Shown here piece after piece: positions 1-6,400 of a DNA stretch of 11,459 nucleotides (within the stretch, counting starts at the first letter, position 1; the number at the start of each line of letters is the position of its first letter). The translations under genes and the position numbers were made by a program. Source of the stretch: Pusillimonas sp. UBA6240 (lineage in GTDB: Bacteria > Pseudomonadota > Gammaproteobacteria > Burkholderiales > Burkholderiaceae_B); contig DJWC01000081.1 in the NCBI GenBank assembly GCA_002441445.1, forward strand, positions 22,172 through 33,630. The letters are read 5' to 3'. The notes under the pieces were generated by a model, which was not told the DNA's origin, searched no databases, and saw only the letters and a program-made list of their open reading frames with translations.

Positions 1-518
1 GTGGTGGCGCCCACCAGGGTGAAGGGCTGCAAGTCTATCTTGACGCTGCGCGCCGCCGGGCCTTCGCCTATCAGGATGTCGATCTGGAAATCTTCCAGGG
101 CGGGGTAAAGGATTTCCTCCACGACGGGCGACAGGCGGTGAATCTCGTCGATGAACAGCACGTCGTTTTTTTCCAGATTGGTCAGCATGGCGGCCAGATC
201 GCCGGGCCGCTCCAGGACCGGACCGGAAGTCTGGCGCAGCTGCACGCCCATTTCGTGCGCCACGATATGCGCCAGCGTCGTCTTGCCCAGCCCCGGCGGC
301 CCGAACAGCAGTACATGGTCCAGGGCTTCGCGGCGGTTCCTGGCGGCGGCGATGAAGATTTCCAACTGTTCGCGCACCCGGTGCTGGCCTATGTATTCCT
401 TGAGTTCCCGCGGGCGCAGCGCGCGCTCGATCGATTCCTCGTTGGGCGATGCGCTTTGCGGCGCGACGATGCGCTCGGAGGCGGGCAGGGCGGAAAGGGC
501 GTCGGAATGGATGGCCAT
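1..518 (-). CDS. ruvB: Holliday junction branch migration ATPase RuvB (N-terminal part, cut by window edge)
   Basis: RuvB is the hexameric AAA+ motor that RuvA loads onto Holliday junctions to drive branch migration in the cytoplasm. I translated the reverse strand from the ATG at 518-516; 172 codons are visible and the frame stays open to the window edge. Seen: an N-terminal tail of about 33 residues, then RPRELKEYIGQ (35-45), the Walker A motif GPPGLGKT (73-80), the Walker B motif LFIDEI (121-126), the RuvB segment EGPAARSVKIDL (152-163) and the start of sensor 1 (GAT at 170-172). These motifs match the family throughout. The C-terminal two thirds, including the arginine finger and the winged helix, lie outside the window. 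There is no good Shine-Dalgarno before the ATG. It is separated from ruvA by about 9 kb of unrelated genes on the opposite strand, apart from one IclR gene, so it must be transcribed from its own promoter. Confidence 0.96.
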   Translation of the reverse strand, partial: MAIHSDALSALPASERIVAPQSASPNEESIERALRPRELKEYIGQHRVREQLEIFIAAARNRREALDHVLLFGPPGLGKTTLAHIVAHEMGVQLRQTSGPVLERPGDLAAMLTNLEKNDVLFIDEIHRLSPVVEEILYPALEDFQIDILIGEGPAARSVKIDLQPFTLVGAT

Positions 519-532
519 GGTCTGTCGTGCTG

Positions 533-538
533 ATTATA
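533..538 (-). promoter_or_regulatory. Candidate -10 box of a stand-alone ruvB promoter
   Basis: On the minus strand this hexamer reads TATAAT, a perfect -10 consensus, ending 14 bp before the ruvB ATG. A transcript from it would have a leader of only about eight bases, which fits with the missing ribosome binding site. No convincing -35 box is found at 16-18 bp spacing; a GGGACA with partial resemblance lies too far upstream. The call rests on the hexamer and on the need for a promoter, since ruvA is not adjacent. Confidence 0.35.
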
Positions 539-608
539 TTTACAGTGCTATCGTACCCCAGTTGTCCCCGCGCATGCGCAGTATGGGCTGGTTTCCTGCA
601 TAATCTAT

Positions 609-640
609 TTTCCCTCCATAGTTTGCCTTTCCCTCCACAG
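609..640 (+). repeat. 13-bp direct repeat upstream of the ammonia-lyase gene
   Basis: TTTCCCTCCATAG at 609-621 recurs as TTTCCCTCCACAG at 628-640: one mismatch in 13 bp, with a period of 19 bp, close to two helical turns. The second copy ends in the AG that begins the weak ribosome binding region (CAGGCAGG) of the gene starting at 652. Together with the palindrome GCGCATGCGC (570-579), this is the only conspicuous structure in the 133-bp divergent region between ruvB and the lyase gene. It may be a regulator site; this is inference only. Confidence 0.4.
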
Positions 641-651
641 GCAGGTATCTC

Positions 652-1617
652 ATGAACGACGCATTACCCACTTACGACGACGTGGCGCAGGCCGCCGAGA
701 TGCTGAGCGCGGTCGCGCACCGCACTCCGGTCCTGGTTTCCAGATCCCTGAACGAAAGGCTGGGGGCGCAGCTATTCTTCAAGTGCGAGAACATGCAACG
801 GGTCGGCGCCTTCAAGTTCCGCGGCGGCTATAACGCGGTCGCCAGGCTGTCCGCCGAACAGCGCAAGGCGGGCGTCGTCGCTTTCTCTTCGGGCAATCAT
901 GCGCAGGCCGTCGCCCTGGCGGCCAAGCTGCTGGGCGTCTCGGCCACCATCGTCATGCCGCTGGATGCGCCCGCCTCCAAGAAGGCGGCCACCGAGGGCT
1001 ATGGCGCGCGCGTGGTCGGCTACAACCGCCTGACGCAAGACAGGGAAGCCGTTGCGCGCGAACTGGTGGAGCGCGAAGGCCGGACGCTGATCCCGCCTTT
1101 CGACCATCCCCACGTCATCGCCGGCCAGGGCACGGCGGTGAAGGAACTGCTGGAAGAGGCGGGGGGCCTGGATGCGCTGTTCGTCCCCTTGGGCGGGGGC
1201 GGGCTGCTGTCGGGCTCGCTGCTGTCGGCGCACGCCATCAGCCCGGACTGCCAGGTCTATGGCGTCGAGCCCGAGGCCGGCAATGACGGCCAGCAGTCAT
1301 TCGAAAAAGGTTCGGTGGTGCGCATACCGCCGCCCAATTCCATCGCCGACGGCGCATTGACCCAAAGCCTGGGCAAGCTGACTTTCCCCATCATCCGCCG
1401 CTATGCCAGCGGCATCCTCACCGCCAGCGACGCGCAATTGCTGGACGCCATGCGCTTTTTCGCCGAGCGCATGAAGATCGTGGTGGAGCCCACGGGCTGC
1501 CTGGGCGCGGCGGCGGCCTTCAACCAGGCTGTGCCGATACGGGGCAAGCGGGTGGGTGTCCTGCTCAGCGGCGGCAATGTCGACCTGACCGCATACGGGC
1601 GTTTCCTGCAGGCATGA
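652..1617 (+). CDS. PLP-dependent 3-hydroxyaspartate/serine/threonine ammonia-lyase (serine racemase-like, fold type II)
   Basis: This is a cytosolic PLP enzyme of 321 residues that probably eliminates water and ammonia from a beta-hydroxy amino acid, giving a 2-oxoacid (threonine to 2-oxobutyrate, serine to pyruvate, or 3-hydroxyaspartate to oxaloacetate). Seen: the Schiff-base lysine K55 in GAFKFRGG, the cofactor loop SSGNH (79-83), the phosphate-binding glycine loop GGGG (181-184) and the pyridine-contacting serine in SGGN (S306). E206, G210 and D212 have the spacing of the Mg2+ site of serine racemases and hydroxyaspartate dehydratases. The protein ends where that family ends and lacks the C-terminal regulatory domain of biosynthetic IlvA, so a catabolic enzyme is favoured. 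The start at 652 has AGG six bases upstream and no rival start. It is divergent from ruvB and converges on the IclR gene, so it is probably its own transcription unit. Substrate unresolved; the beta-hydroxyaspartate-cycle dehydratase BhcB is a related family. Confidence 0.88.
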   Translation: MNDALPTYDDVAQAAEMLSAVAHRTPVLVSRSLNERLGAQLFFKCENMQRVGAFKFRGGYNAVARLSAEQRKAGVVAFSSGNHAQAVALAAKLLGVSATIVMPLDAPASKKAATEGYGARVVGYNRLTQDREAVARELVEREGRTLIPPFDHPHVIAGQGTAVKELLEEAGGLDALFVPLGGGGLLSGSLLSAHAISPDCQVYGVEPEAGNDGQQSFEKGSVVRIPPPNSIADGALTQSLGKLTFPIIRRYASGILTASDAQLLDAMRFFAERMKIVVEPTGCLGAAAAFNQAVPIRGKRVGVLLSGGNVDLTAYGRFLQA

Positions 1618-1635
1618 ATGCCTGCCCGGGCGCCG

Positions 1636-1668
1636 GCCGCACTAATTGATTAATGTAATTAATGCGGC
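1636..1668. repeat. Imperfect AT-centred inverted repeat between convergent genes
   Basis: GCCGCA (1636-1641) pairs with TGCGGC (1663-1668), then after one mismatch TAATT (1643-1647) pairs with AATTA (1657-1661), leaving a 9-base loop. It sits just after the lyase stop and before the end of the IclR gene. There is no T-run, so it is not a classical intrinsic terminator; it could help end transcription or bind a protein. Confidence 0.4.
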
Positions 1669-1697
1669 GCCGGAGGCGCCCCCGCACATGGCCGGGA

Positions 1698-1728
1698 AGC
1701 TCCGGCCGGCAGGCCGGAGTTCTTCATT
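1698..1728 (+). terminator. Probable terminator of the ammonia-lyase gene
   Basis: CTCCGGCC (1700-1707), a four-base loop GGCA, then GGCCGGAG (1712-1719) forms a perfect 8-bp GC stem, extended by a G-U and an A-U pair. It is followed on the plus strand by the T-rich stretch TTCTTCATT. It lies about 80 bp after the lyase stop and abuts the stop codon of the convergent IclR gene, so it may also mark the end of that transcript, although the minus-strand tail is not T-rich. Confidence 0.55.
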
Positions 1729-2575
1729 AGCGCTCGGCAATGCCCGGCAGCGACAGCTTCTTGACCAAGGCCGCCAGCCGCGCGCTGATTTCGGTGCGCA
1801 GGCGCTGTTCGGGCAATATATAGTCCGGCCCGCCGCAGCTCATGACAAAAACGCCTTCGCCGGTGATGGCGGAAAAAGGCGCGGCGACGGCATTGATGCC
1901 GGCCTGCCAGTCGCCGATGCCGAAGCAGCAGCCGCAGGCGTCGAAGTCGGCGCAGGCGCTGTTCATGATGGCGGGCATATTGTCGGGCACAGCAAGATCG
2001 CCCAGCAGCGCATCCCGCTGGGATGCGGGAAGGCTGGCCAGATAGGTGCGGCCCATGGTGCTGTTCATGGTGACGCGATAGCCTACGGGCAGGCGCAGAT
2101 ACAGCGCCGATGAACCGTGGACGGCGTCGACATAGGTCATGCTCTGGCCGTCGAAGACTCCGAGCGCGACCGCCGCGCCCGTTTCCCGCGCAAGCTGCTC
2201 CATGAGGGGGCGCGCCAACTGGCGCACTTCCAGGCTGGCCAGGCATCCGAACCCCAGCGCAAGAATGCCGTAGCCAGGACTGTAGCGGCCTGTCTCGGCG
2301 TCGTACCGCAGATAGCCCAGCGTGGTGAGCGTATACACGATGCGGCTGACGGTCGACTTGGCCAGCCCCGTTTGCTGCGCCAGCTCCAGATTGCCCAGCG
2401 ACTTGACCCCGGGCGTGAAGCAGCGCATGACGCTGAGCCCGCGTGCCAATGCTTCCACGAAATCGGGCGAGGCGGGATCCCCCTGGCCCGGAGCGCGCTT
2501 GCGGCGCGCGGGACGCCTGGGCGGGGCCGGCGGCTGGCCGCCTGGCGCTGGAGGAATCGATGAAAAGGATTGCAT
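1727..2575 (-). CDS. IclR-family transcriptional regulator
   Basis: A DNA-binding regulator of 282 residues. Seen: a proline- and arginine-rich leader (1-36), the IclR start motif FVEALARGLSVM (39-50), a winged helix-turn-helix with recognition helix around AKSTVSRIVYTL (72-83), the wing LGYLRYDAETGRY (86-98), and an effector-binding domain from about residue 115 to the end, with the usual APF motif near 232. In this domain is a cysteine cluster, C208, C214, C216 and C217. IclR proteins typically bind pathway metabolites and control adjacent catabolic genes, often divergent ones; here the divergent neighbour is a Bug receptor gene 110 bp away. The start is not certain: no Shine-Dalgarno precedes the ATG at 2575, and the leader is long and low in complexity. 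The frame offers no better ATG before the HTH. Confidence 0.92.
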   Translation of the reverse strand: MQSFSSIPPAPGGQPPAPPRRPARRKRAPGQGDPASPDFVEALARGLSVMRCFTPGVKSLGNLELAQQTGLAKSTVSRIVYTLTTLGYLRYDAETGRYSPGYGILALGFGCLASLEVRQLARPLMEQLARETGAAVALGVFDGQSMTYVDAVHGSSALYLRLPVGYRVTMNSTMGRTYLASLPASQRDALLGDLAVPDNMPAIMNSACADFDACGCCFGIGDWQAGINAVAAPFSAITGEGVFVMSCGGPDYILPEQRLRTEISARLAALVKKLSLPGIAER

Positions 2576-2668
2576 TTGCTGTTGCAGCGCCGTATATTAG
2601 ATTTTCATAAAAAAAGGAATTGAATCCCATTCTACGGAATTAAAGAAGAAAAGTCATCTTTTCATCGA
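2557..2668. promoter_or_regulatory. Divergent IclR/Bug control region with inverted repeats
   Basis: TCGATGAAAAG at 2557-2567, inside the first codons of the IclR gene, is matched by its exact reverse complement CTTTTCATCGA at 2658-2668, just before the Bug1 ribosome binding site. The right copy is also one arm of a tight palindrome, GAAAAG-TCAT-CTTTTC (2648-2663). A partial third copy, TTTTCAT, lies at 2602-2608. In the middle is GAAT-CCC-ATTC (2622-2632), flanked by GGAATT repeated exactly 20 bp apart (2616-2621 and 2636-2641). These features bracket the divergent starts as operators of an autoregulating IclR protein would. No promoter hexamers could be assigned with confidence; TAATAT on the minus strand at 2599-2594 is a weak -10 candidate for the regulator gene. 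Confidence 0.5.
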
Positions 2669-2685
2669 GACTCCAGGAGACAAGC

Positions 2686-3654
2686 ATGTTCAGTACCGGA
2701 ATCAAGTTTCTCGCCGCCCTCGTGCTCGGCGCCGCCGTCGGCGCCGCGAATGCCGCGGGTTTTCCAGATCGGGCCATTACCCTGGTCACGCCATTCCCCG
2801 CCGGGGGCGCAACAGACGCCCTGGCTCGCACGCTGGCCGAGCATATGGCCAAAACGCTGGGGCAATCCGTGGTGGTCGAGAACAGGGCGGGGGCGGCCAC
2901 CAATATCGGGGCTGCGCATGTGGTGCGATCGGCGCCCGACGGCTACACCATCCTGCTGGCCACCAACTCTACGCTGGTCACCAACCGCTTCCTGTTCAAG
3001 GAACTGCCTTATGACCCCGACGCGTTCGCGCCCATCGGCATGATAGGCATCGGCCCCATGGTACTGTTGACCAGCAAGAAAGACCGCTTCAAGTCCCTGG
3101 CCGATGTGGTCGAGATCGCGAAGGCCAGGCCCGGCGCGCTCACCATTGCATCCTTTGGCGCGGGCACGTCTTCGCACCTGGCCGCTGAATACTTCCAGGA
3201 ACTGGCCAACATCAAGCTGCTGCATGTGCCCTTCAAGGGGTCGACCCATGCGCTGCCGCAAATCATCAACGGCGATATCGATCTATTCTTCGATATGGTT
3301 TCGACGGGCATGCCGCAGGTCAATGCGGACAAGGTGGATGTGCAGGCCATCACCAGCAAGCAGCGCATGTCCACGCTGCCGGATTTGCCTACGGTCGCCG
3401 AATCGGGACACCCGGGGTTCGAGATCACCGCATGGTTCACTCTGGTCGCGCCTCCGGGTACGCCGCAGTCCGCCACCAATGCGTTGAATGCCGCCCTCAA
3501 GGCCGCGCTCGCGGATGACGCCGTGCGCCAGCGCATGCTGGTCATGGGCATAGAACCTTCGGATGGCAGTCCCGAGGCCCTGATCCGCCAGGTCAAGCAG
3601 GAAATCCCCATCATCCAGTCTCTGGTCAAGCGCGCCAATATCGTCGTCCAGTAG
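2686..3654 (+). CDS. Bug/TctC-family periplasmic solute-binding protein (first copy)
   Basis: A secreted receptor of 322 residues that captures a small carboxylate-type ligand in the periplasm, for a tripartite tricarboxylate transporter or for sensing. Seen: a signal peptide (charged start, hydrophobic stretch 8-21, cleavage likely after ANA at 23), the family opening FPDRAITLVTPFPAGGATD (26-44), ENRAGAATNIG, PDGYT, the ligand-loop motif HVPFKGS, and the C-lobe signature LPTVAESGHPGFE. Length and motifs are complete. Its ATG has AGGAG six bases upstream (2675-2679). It is the first gene after the divergent regulator region and probably heads a unit with the amidohydrolase and the second Bug gene. 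No TctA or TctB membrane subunit is in the window, as is usual for the many orphan Bug proteins of Bordetella. The ligand cannot be told from sequence. Confidence 0.95.
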   Translation: MFSTGIKFLAALVLGAAVGAANAAGFPDRAITLVTPFPAGGATDALARTLAEHMAKTLGQSVVVENRAGAATNIGAAHVVRSAPDGYTILLATNSTLVTNRFLFKELPYDPDAFAPIGMIGIGPMVLLTSKKDRFKSLADVVEIAKARPGALTIASFGAGTSSHLAAEYFQELANIKLLHVPFKGSTHALPQIINGDIDLFFDMVSTGMPQVNADKVDVQAITSKQRMSTLPDLPTVAESGHPGFEITAWFTLVAPPGTPQSATNALNAALKAALADDAVRQRMLVMGIEPSDGSPEALIRQVKQEIPIIQSLVKRANIVVQ

Positions 3655-3680
3655 CCAGGAGCAGCCAGGGCTTGCCAACG

Positions 3681-3706
3681 CTAAAAGGACTTCAGCCCTT
3701 TTTTAG
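3681..3706 (+). terminator. Weak intrinsic terminator or attenuator after Bug1
   Basis: AAAAGG (3683-3688), an 8-base loop and CCTTTT (3697-3702) form a short hairpin that runs into a six-T stretch (3699-3704), 27 bp after the Bug1 stop. The stem has only two GC pairs, so termination is probably partial, reducing rather than stopping expression of the downstream genes. Just after it CCCACAGT occurs twice in tandem (3716-3731). Confidence 0.4.
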
Positions 3707-3757
3707 TCGACAGGCCCCACAGTCCCACAGTCCGTCACGTTTCAAAGAACAGCCATC

Positions 3758-5353
3758 ATGCCACTCGATTCCTTCTGGGAATTTCCCCACATGAGCCGGC
3801 GCATGCCGGTCCTTGCCGCCAATGCCGTCAGCACCACGCAGCCCCTGGCCGCGCAGGCGGGCCTGCGCATGCTGCTGGCGGGCGGCAATGCCGTCGATGC
3901 GGCATTGGCCACGGCCATCGCGCTGACGGTCGTGGAGCCGGTCATGAATGGCATCGGGGGAGACGCCTTCGCGCTGATCTGGCACAAGGGAAAGCTGCAG
4001 GCGCTGAACGCCTCGGGCCGCGCGCCGCAGGCCTGGACGCCGGAATACTTTGAAGGCCGGAGCGCCATGCCGGCCCTGGGTTGGGACACGGTTACCGTGC
4101 CGGGCCAGGTCGCCGGCTGGGCGGAGCTGTCGCAGCGCTTCGGCAAGCTGCCTTTCGAAGCCTTGTTCGAGCCGGCGATCGCGTATGCGGAAAACGGCTT
4201 TGCCGTGTCGCCCGTCATTGCCCGGCTATGGGCCAGGCAGGCGCCGCTGCTCAAGGACCAGCCGGGTTTTGCCGAGGCTTTTGCGCCCGGGGGCAGGGCG
4301 CCGCTGGCGGGCGAGCTGTGGCGCTTTCCGGCCCAGGCGGACACGCTCAGGCGCATCGCGGCCAGCCGCGGCAAGGATTTCTATGAAGGCGAACTGGCAG
4401 GGCGGATCGCGGAATTCGCAAAGCGCACAGGGGGCGCGATCACTGCGAGGGATCTGGCTGCGCACCGGTGCGACTGGGTGGAGCCGCTGTCCATGAGCTA
4501 TCGCGGCGAGTACATGCTGCACGAGCTGCCGCCCAACGGCCAGGGGATAGCCGCGTTGATGGCGCTGGGCATGCTGGATACCTTCGATCCGCCGCGGGCC
4601 GATGCGCCGCTGGATCTCTTCCATCTGTCCATCGAGGCGGTGAAGCTGGCCTTCGCCGATCTGGACGAGCACGTCGCCGACCCGGCCGCGATGGGCGAAC
4701 TTACGGCCCGCTTGCTCGACAGGGACTATCTGCGCCGCCGCGCATCCCTGATCGACCCGGGGCAAGCCCGCGTGCCCGCAGCAGGGGTGCCCGGCGACGG
4801 CGGCACCGTCTATTTGGCGGCCGCGGACGCCGATGGCATGATGGTGTCTTTCATCCAGTCCAACTACCATGGCTTTGGCTCGGGTGTCGTCGTGCCCGGA
4901 ACCGGCATCGCGCTGCATAATCGGGGCAGGAATTTCTCGCTGGCGCCCGGCCATCGCAACCGGGTCGCGCCAGGCAAGCGCCCCATGCACACCATCATTC
5001 CGGCTTTTATCACGCGCCATGGCGAGCCCTTCGCCAGCTTCGGCGTCATGGGCGGCAACATGCAGGCCCAGGGGCATGTGCAGATGATGCAGCAGCTTGT
5101 GGATCTGGGCCGCAACCCCCAGGCGGCCGTGGACGCGCCGCGGTTCCGGGTGCAGCCCGGACCGCGCATCATGCTCGAAGCGCATACCCCGCCGCAGGTG
5201 GTCGAGGCCCTGCGCAAGCGCGGCCATGACATCGATCTGCAGCCCGCGGACAGCCTTGAATTCGGCGCGGCGCAAGTCATCGTGCGCCAGCGGCACGGCG
5301 GTTACATCGCTGCCTCCGACCCCCGGCGGGACGGCCAGGCGGCGGGTTATTGA
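3758..5353 (+). CDS. Gamma-glutamyltransferase-fold amidohydrolase (GGT-like, non-canonical; cytosolic)
   Basis: A 531-residue N-terminal-nucleophile hydrolase of the GGT superfamily, predicted to cut itself before T350 (GDGG-T) into chains of about 349 and 182 residues and then hydrolyse an amide. Seen: MPVLAANAVSTTQPLAAQAGLRML and GGNAVDAALATA in the N-terminal part, GQ-type and HLSIEAVKLAFADLDE segments in the middle, the new N-terminal Thr, and an oxyanion-type VMGGN. There is no signal peptide, unlike classical periplasmic GGTs. Compared with E. coli GGT from memory, the glutamate-contacting R114, N411, Q430, D433 and S462-S463 align with S86, Y370, R389, N392 and H411-T412, so a gamma-glutamyl substrate is unlikely. 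The superfamily also contains oxamate amidohydrolase (HpxW) and acylases, which are better guides. The ATG at 3758 has only a weak ribosome binding site; M12 (3791) is the alternative, but the WEFP segment before it looks like family sequence. It sits between two Bug receptors. Confidence 0.88.
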   Translation: MPLDSFWEFPHMSRRMPVLAANAVSTTQPLAAQAGLRMLLAGGNAVDAALATAIALTVVEPVMNGIGGDAFALIWHKGKLQALNASGRAPQAWTPEYFEGRSAMPALGWDTVTVPGQVAGWAELSQRFGKLPFEALFEPAIAYAENGFAVSPVIARLWARQAPLLKDQPGFAEAFAPGGRAPLAGELWRFPAQADTLRRIAASRGKDFYEGELAGRIAEFAKRTGGAITARDLAAHRCDWVEPLSMSYRGEYMLHELPPNGQGIAALMALGMLDTFDPPRADAPLDLFHLSIEAVKLAFADLDEHVADPAAMGELTARLLDRDYLRRRASLIDPGQARVPAAGVPGDGGTVYLAAADADGMMVSFIQSNYHGFGSGVVVPGTGIALHNRGRNFSLAPGHRNRVAPGKRPMHTIIPAFITRHGEPFASFGVMGGNMQAQGHVQMMQQLVDLGRNPQAAVDAPRFRVQPGPRIMLEAHTPPQVVEALRKRGHDIDLQPADSLEFGAAQVIVRQRHGGYIAASDPRRDGQAAGY

Positions 5354-5408
5354 AGCATCAAACGCGGCGCCTGCCCGGCGCAGCCCATAATCAACAGGAG
5401 ATAACATC

Positions 5409-6389
5409 ATGAACAACAAACCCAGCCGCATCGGCTCCCGTACCGTGATCGCCGCGCTGGCTTCGCTGGCATTCGCCGGCGGCGCCCAGGCCGCCTTTCC
5501 CGAGCACGCGATTACCATGGTGGTGCCTTATCCGCCCGGCGGCACGACCGACATCGCCGCAAGAACCGTGGCGCAGGTCATGGAAAAAAGCCTGGGCCAG
5601 ACCATCGTCGTCGAGAACCGCGCGGGCGCCGGCGGGAACATCGGCATGGCCAATCTGGCGCGCGCCAAGCCCGACGGCTATACGATAGCCATGGGCACCA
5701 TAGGCACGCAGTCCATCAACCAGTTTCTGTACAAGGACATGGCATTCGATCCGGGAAAGGACTTCGATCCCATCGCCCTGGTTCTGACCACGCCCAACGT
5801 CATTGCGGTCAACGCCAAGTCGGACATCAAGACCATGAAGGATCTGATCGCCGCCGCCAAAAGCAGGAAGCTGAGCTATGCATCGCCGGGCGTGGGCTCG
5901 TCGGTGCACCTGACCGGCGCTTACCTGGAGCAGGCTGCCGGCATAGAGATGCTGCATGTGCCGTTCAAGGGCGCGTCGGCGTCGCTGCCGGCCCTGATCG
6001 GCGGGCAGGTGGATGTGCTGCTGGACAATCTGCCCAGCACGCTGGCGCAGATCAAGGACGGCTCCAAGATACGCGGGATCGCCGTCACGTCCGCCCAGCG
6101 CTCGCCCTCGGTTCCCGATATTCCCACCGTGGCGGAAAGCGGCGCGCCCGGCTTCGACGTGACGGCCTGGTTCGCGCTGTATGCGCCCAAGGGGACGCCG
6201 CCGGAAGCGCTGCGCAAGCTCACCGATGCGGCGAGCAGCGCGCTGAAGTCGGACCAGGTCAGGGACAAATTCACCTCGCTCGGGGCGCAGACCGGCGCCC
6301 TGACGGGCGATGAGCTCAAGGCCTTCGAGGCGCAGGAGCGCGTCCGCTGGAGCAAGCTCATCAAAGACCGCAACATCGCCACGCAGTAG
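5409..6389 (+). CDS. Bug/TctC-family periplasmic solute-binding protein (second copy)
   Basis: A second secreted receptor of 326 residues, homologous to but clearly diverged from the one at 2686. Seen: a signal peptide with a basic N-region (K4, R7, R11), a hydrophobic core (13-26) and cleavage likely after AQA at 28, then FPEHAITMVVPYPPGGTTD, ENRAGAGGNIG, PDGYT, HVPFKGA and IPTVAESGAPGFD. The length is normal for the family. AGGAG (5396-5400) lies eight bases before the ATG. The gene follows the amidohydrolase by 55 bp and is followed by a large terminator-like repeat, so it probably ends the Bug1-amidohydrolase-Bug2 unit. Different residues at the ligand pocket (GATD in copy one, GTTD here) leave open whether the two copies bind the same compound. 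Confidence 0.95.
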   Translation: MNNKPSRIGSRTVIAALASLAFAGGAQAAFPEHAITMVVPYPPGGTTDIAARTVAQVMEKSLGQTIVVENRAGAGGNIGMANLARAKPDGYTIAMGTIGTQSINQFLYKDMAFDPGKDFDPIALVLTTPNVIAVNAKSDIKTMKDLIAAAKSRKLSYASPGVGSSVHLTGAYLEQAAGIEMLHVPFKGASASLPALIGGQVDVLLDNLPSTLAQIKDGSKIRGIAVTSAQRSPSVPDIPTVAESGAPGFDVTAWFALYAPKGTPPEALRKLTDAASSALKSDQVRDKFTSLGAQTGALTGDELKAFEAQERVRWSKLIKDRNIATQ

Positions 6390-6400
6390 GAAGGCGCGGC

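Noticed and set aside
138..655. Three plus-strand open frames over the left end
   Set aside because: They are antisense to ruvB, whose minus-strand frame shows a full AAA+ motif set; none has recognisable protein sequence.
3716..3731. Tandem CCCACAGT duplication
   Set aside because: Only two copies in a short spacer; too small to infer function.
4226..5518. 430-residue minus-strand open frame
   Set aside because: It is antisense to the GGT-like gene, with composition typical of a shadow frame in GC-rich DNA (rich in Arg, His, Gln and Gly) and no motifs.
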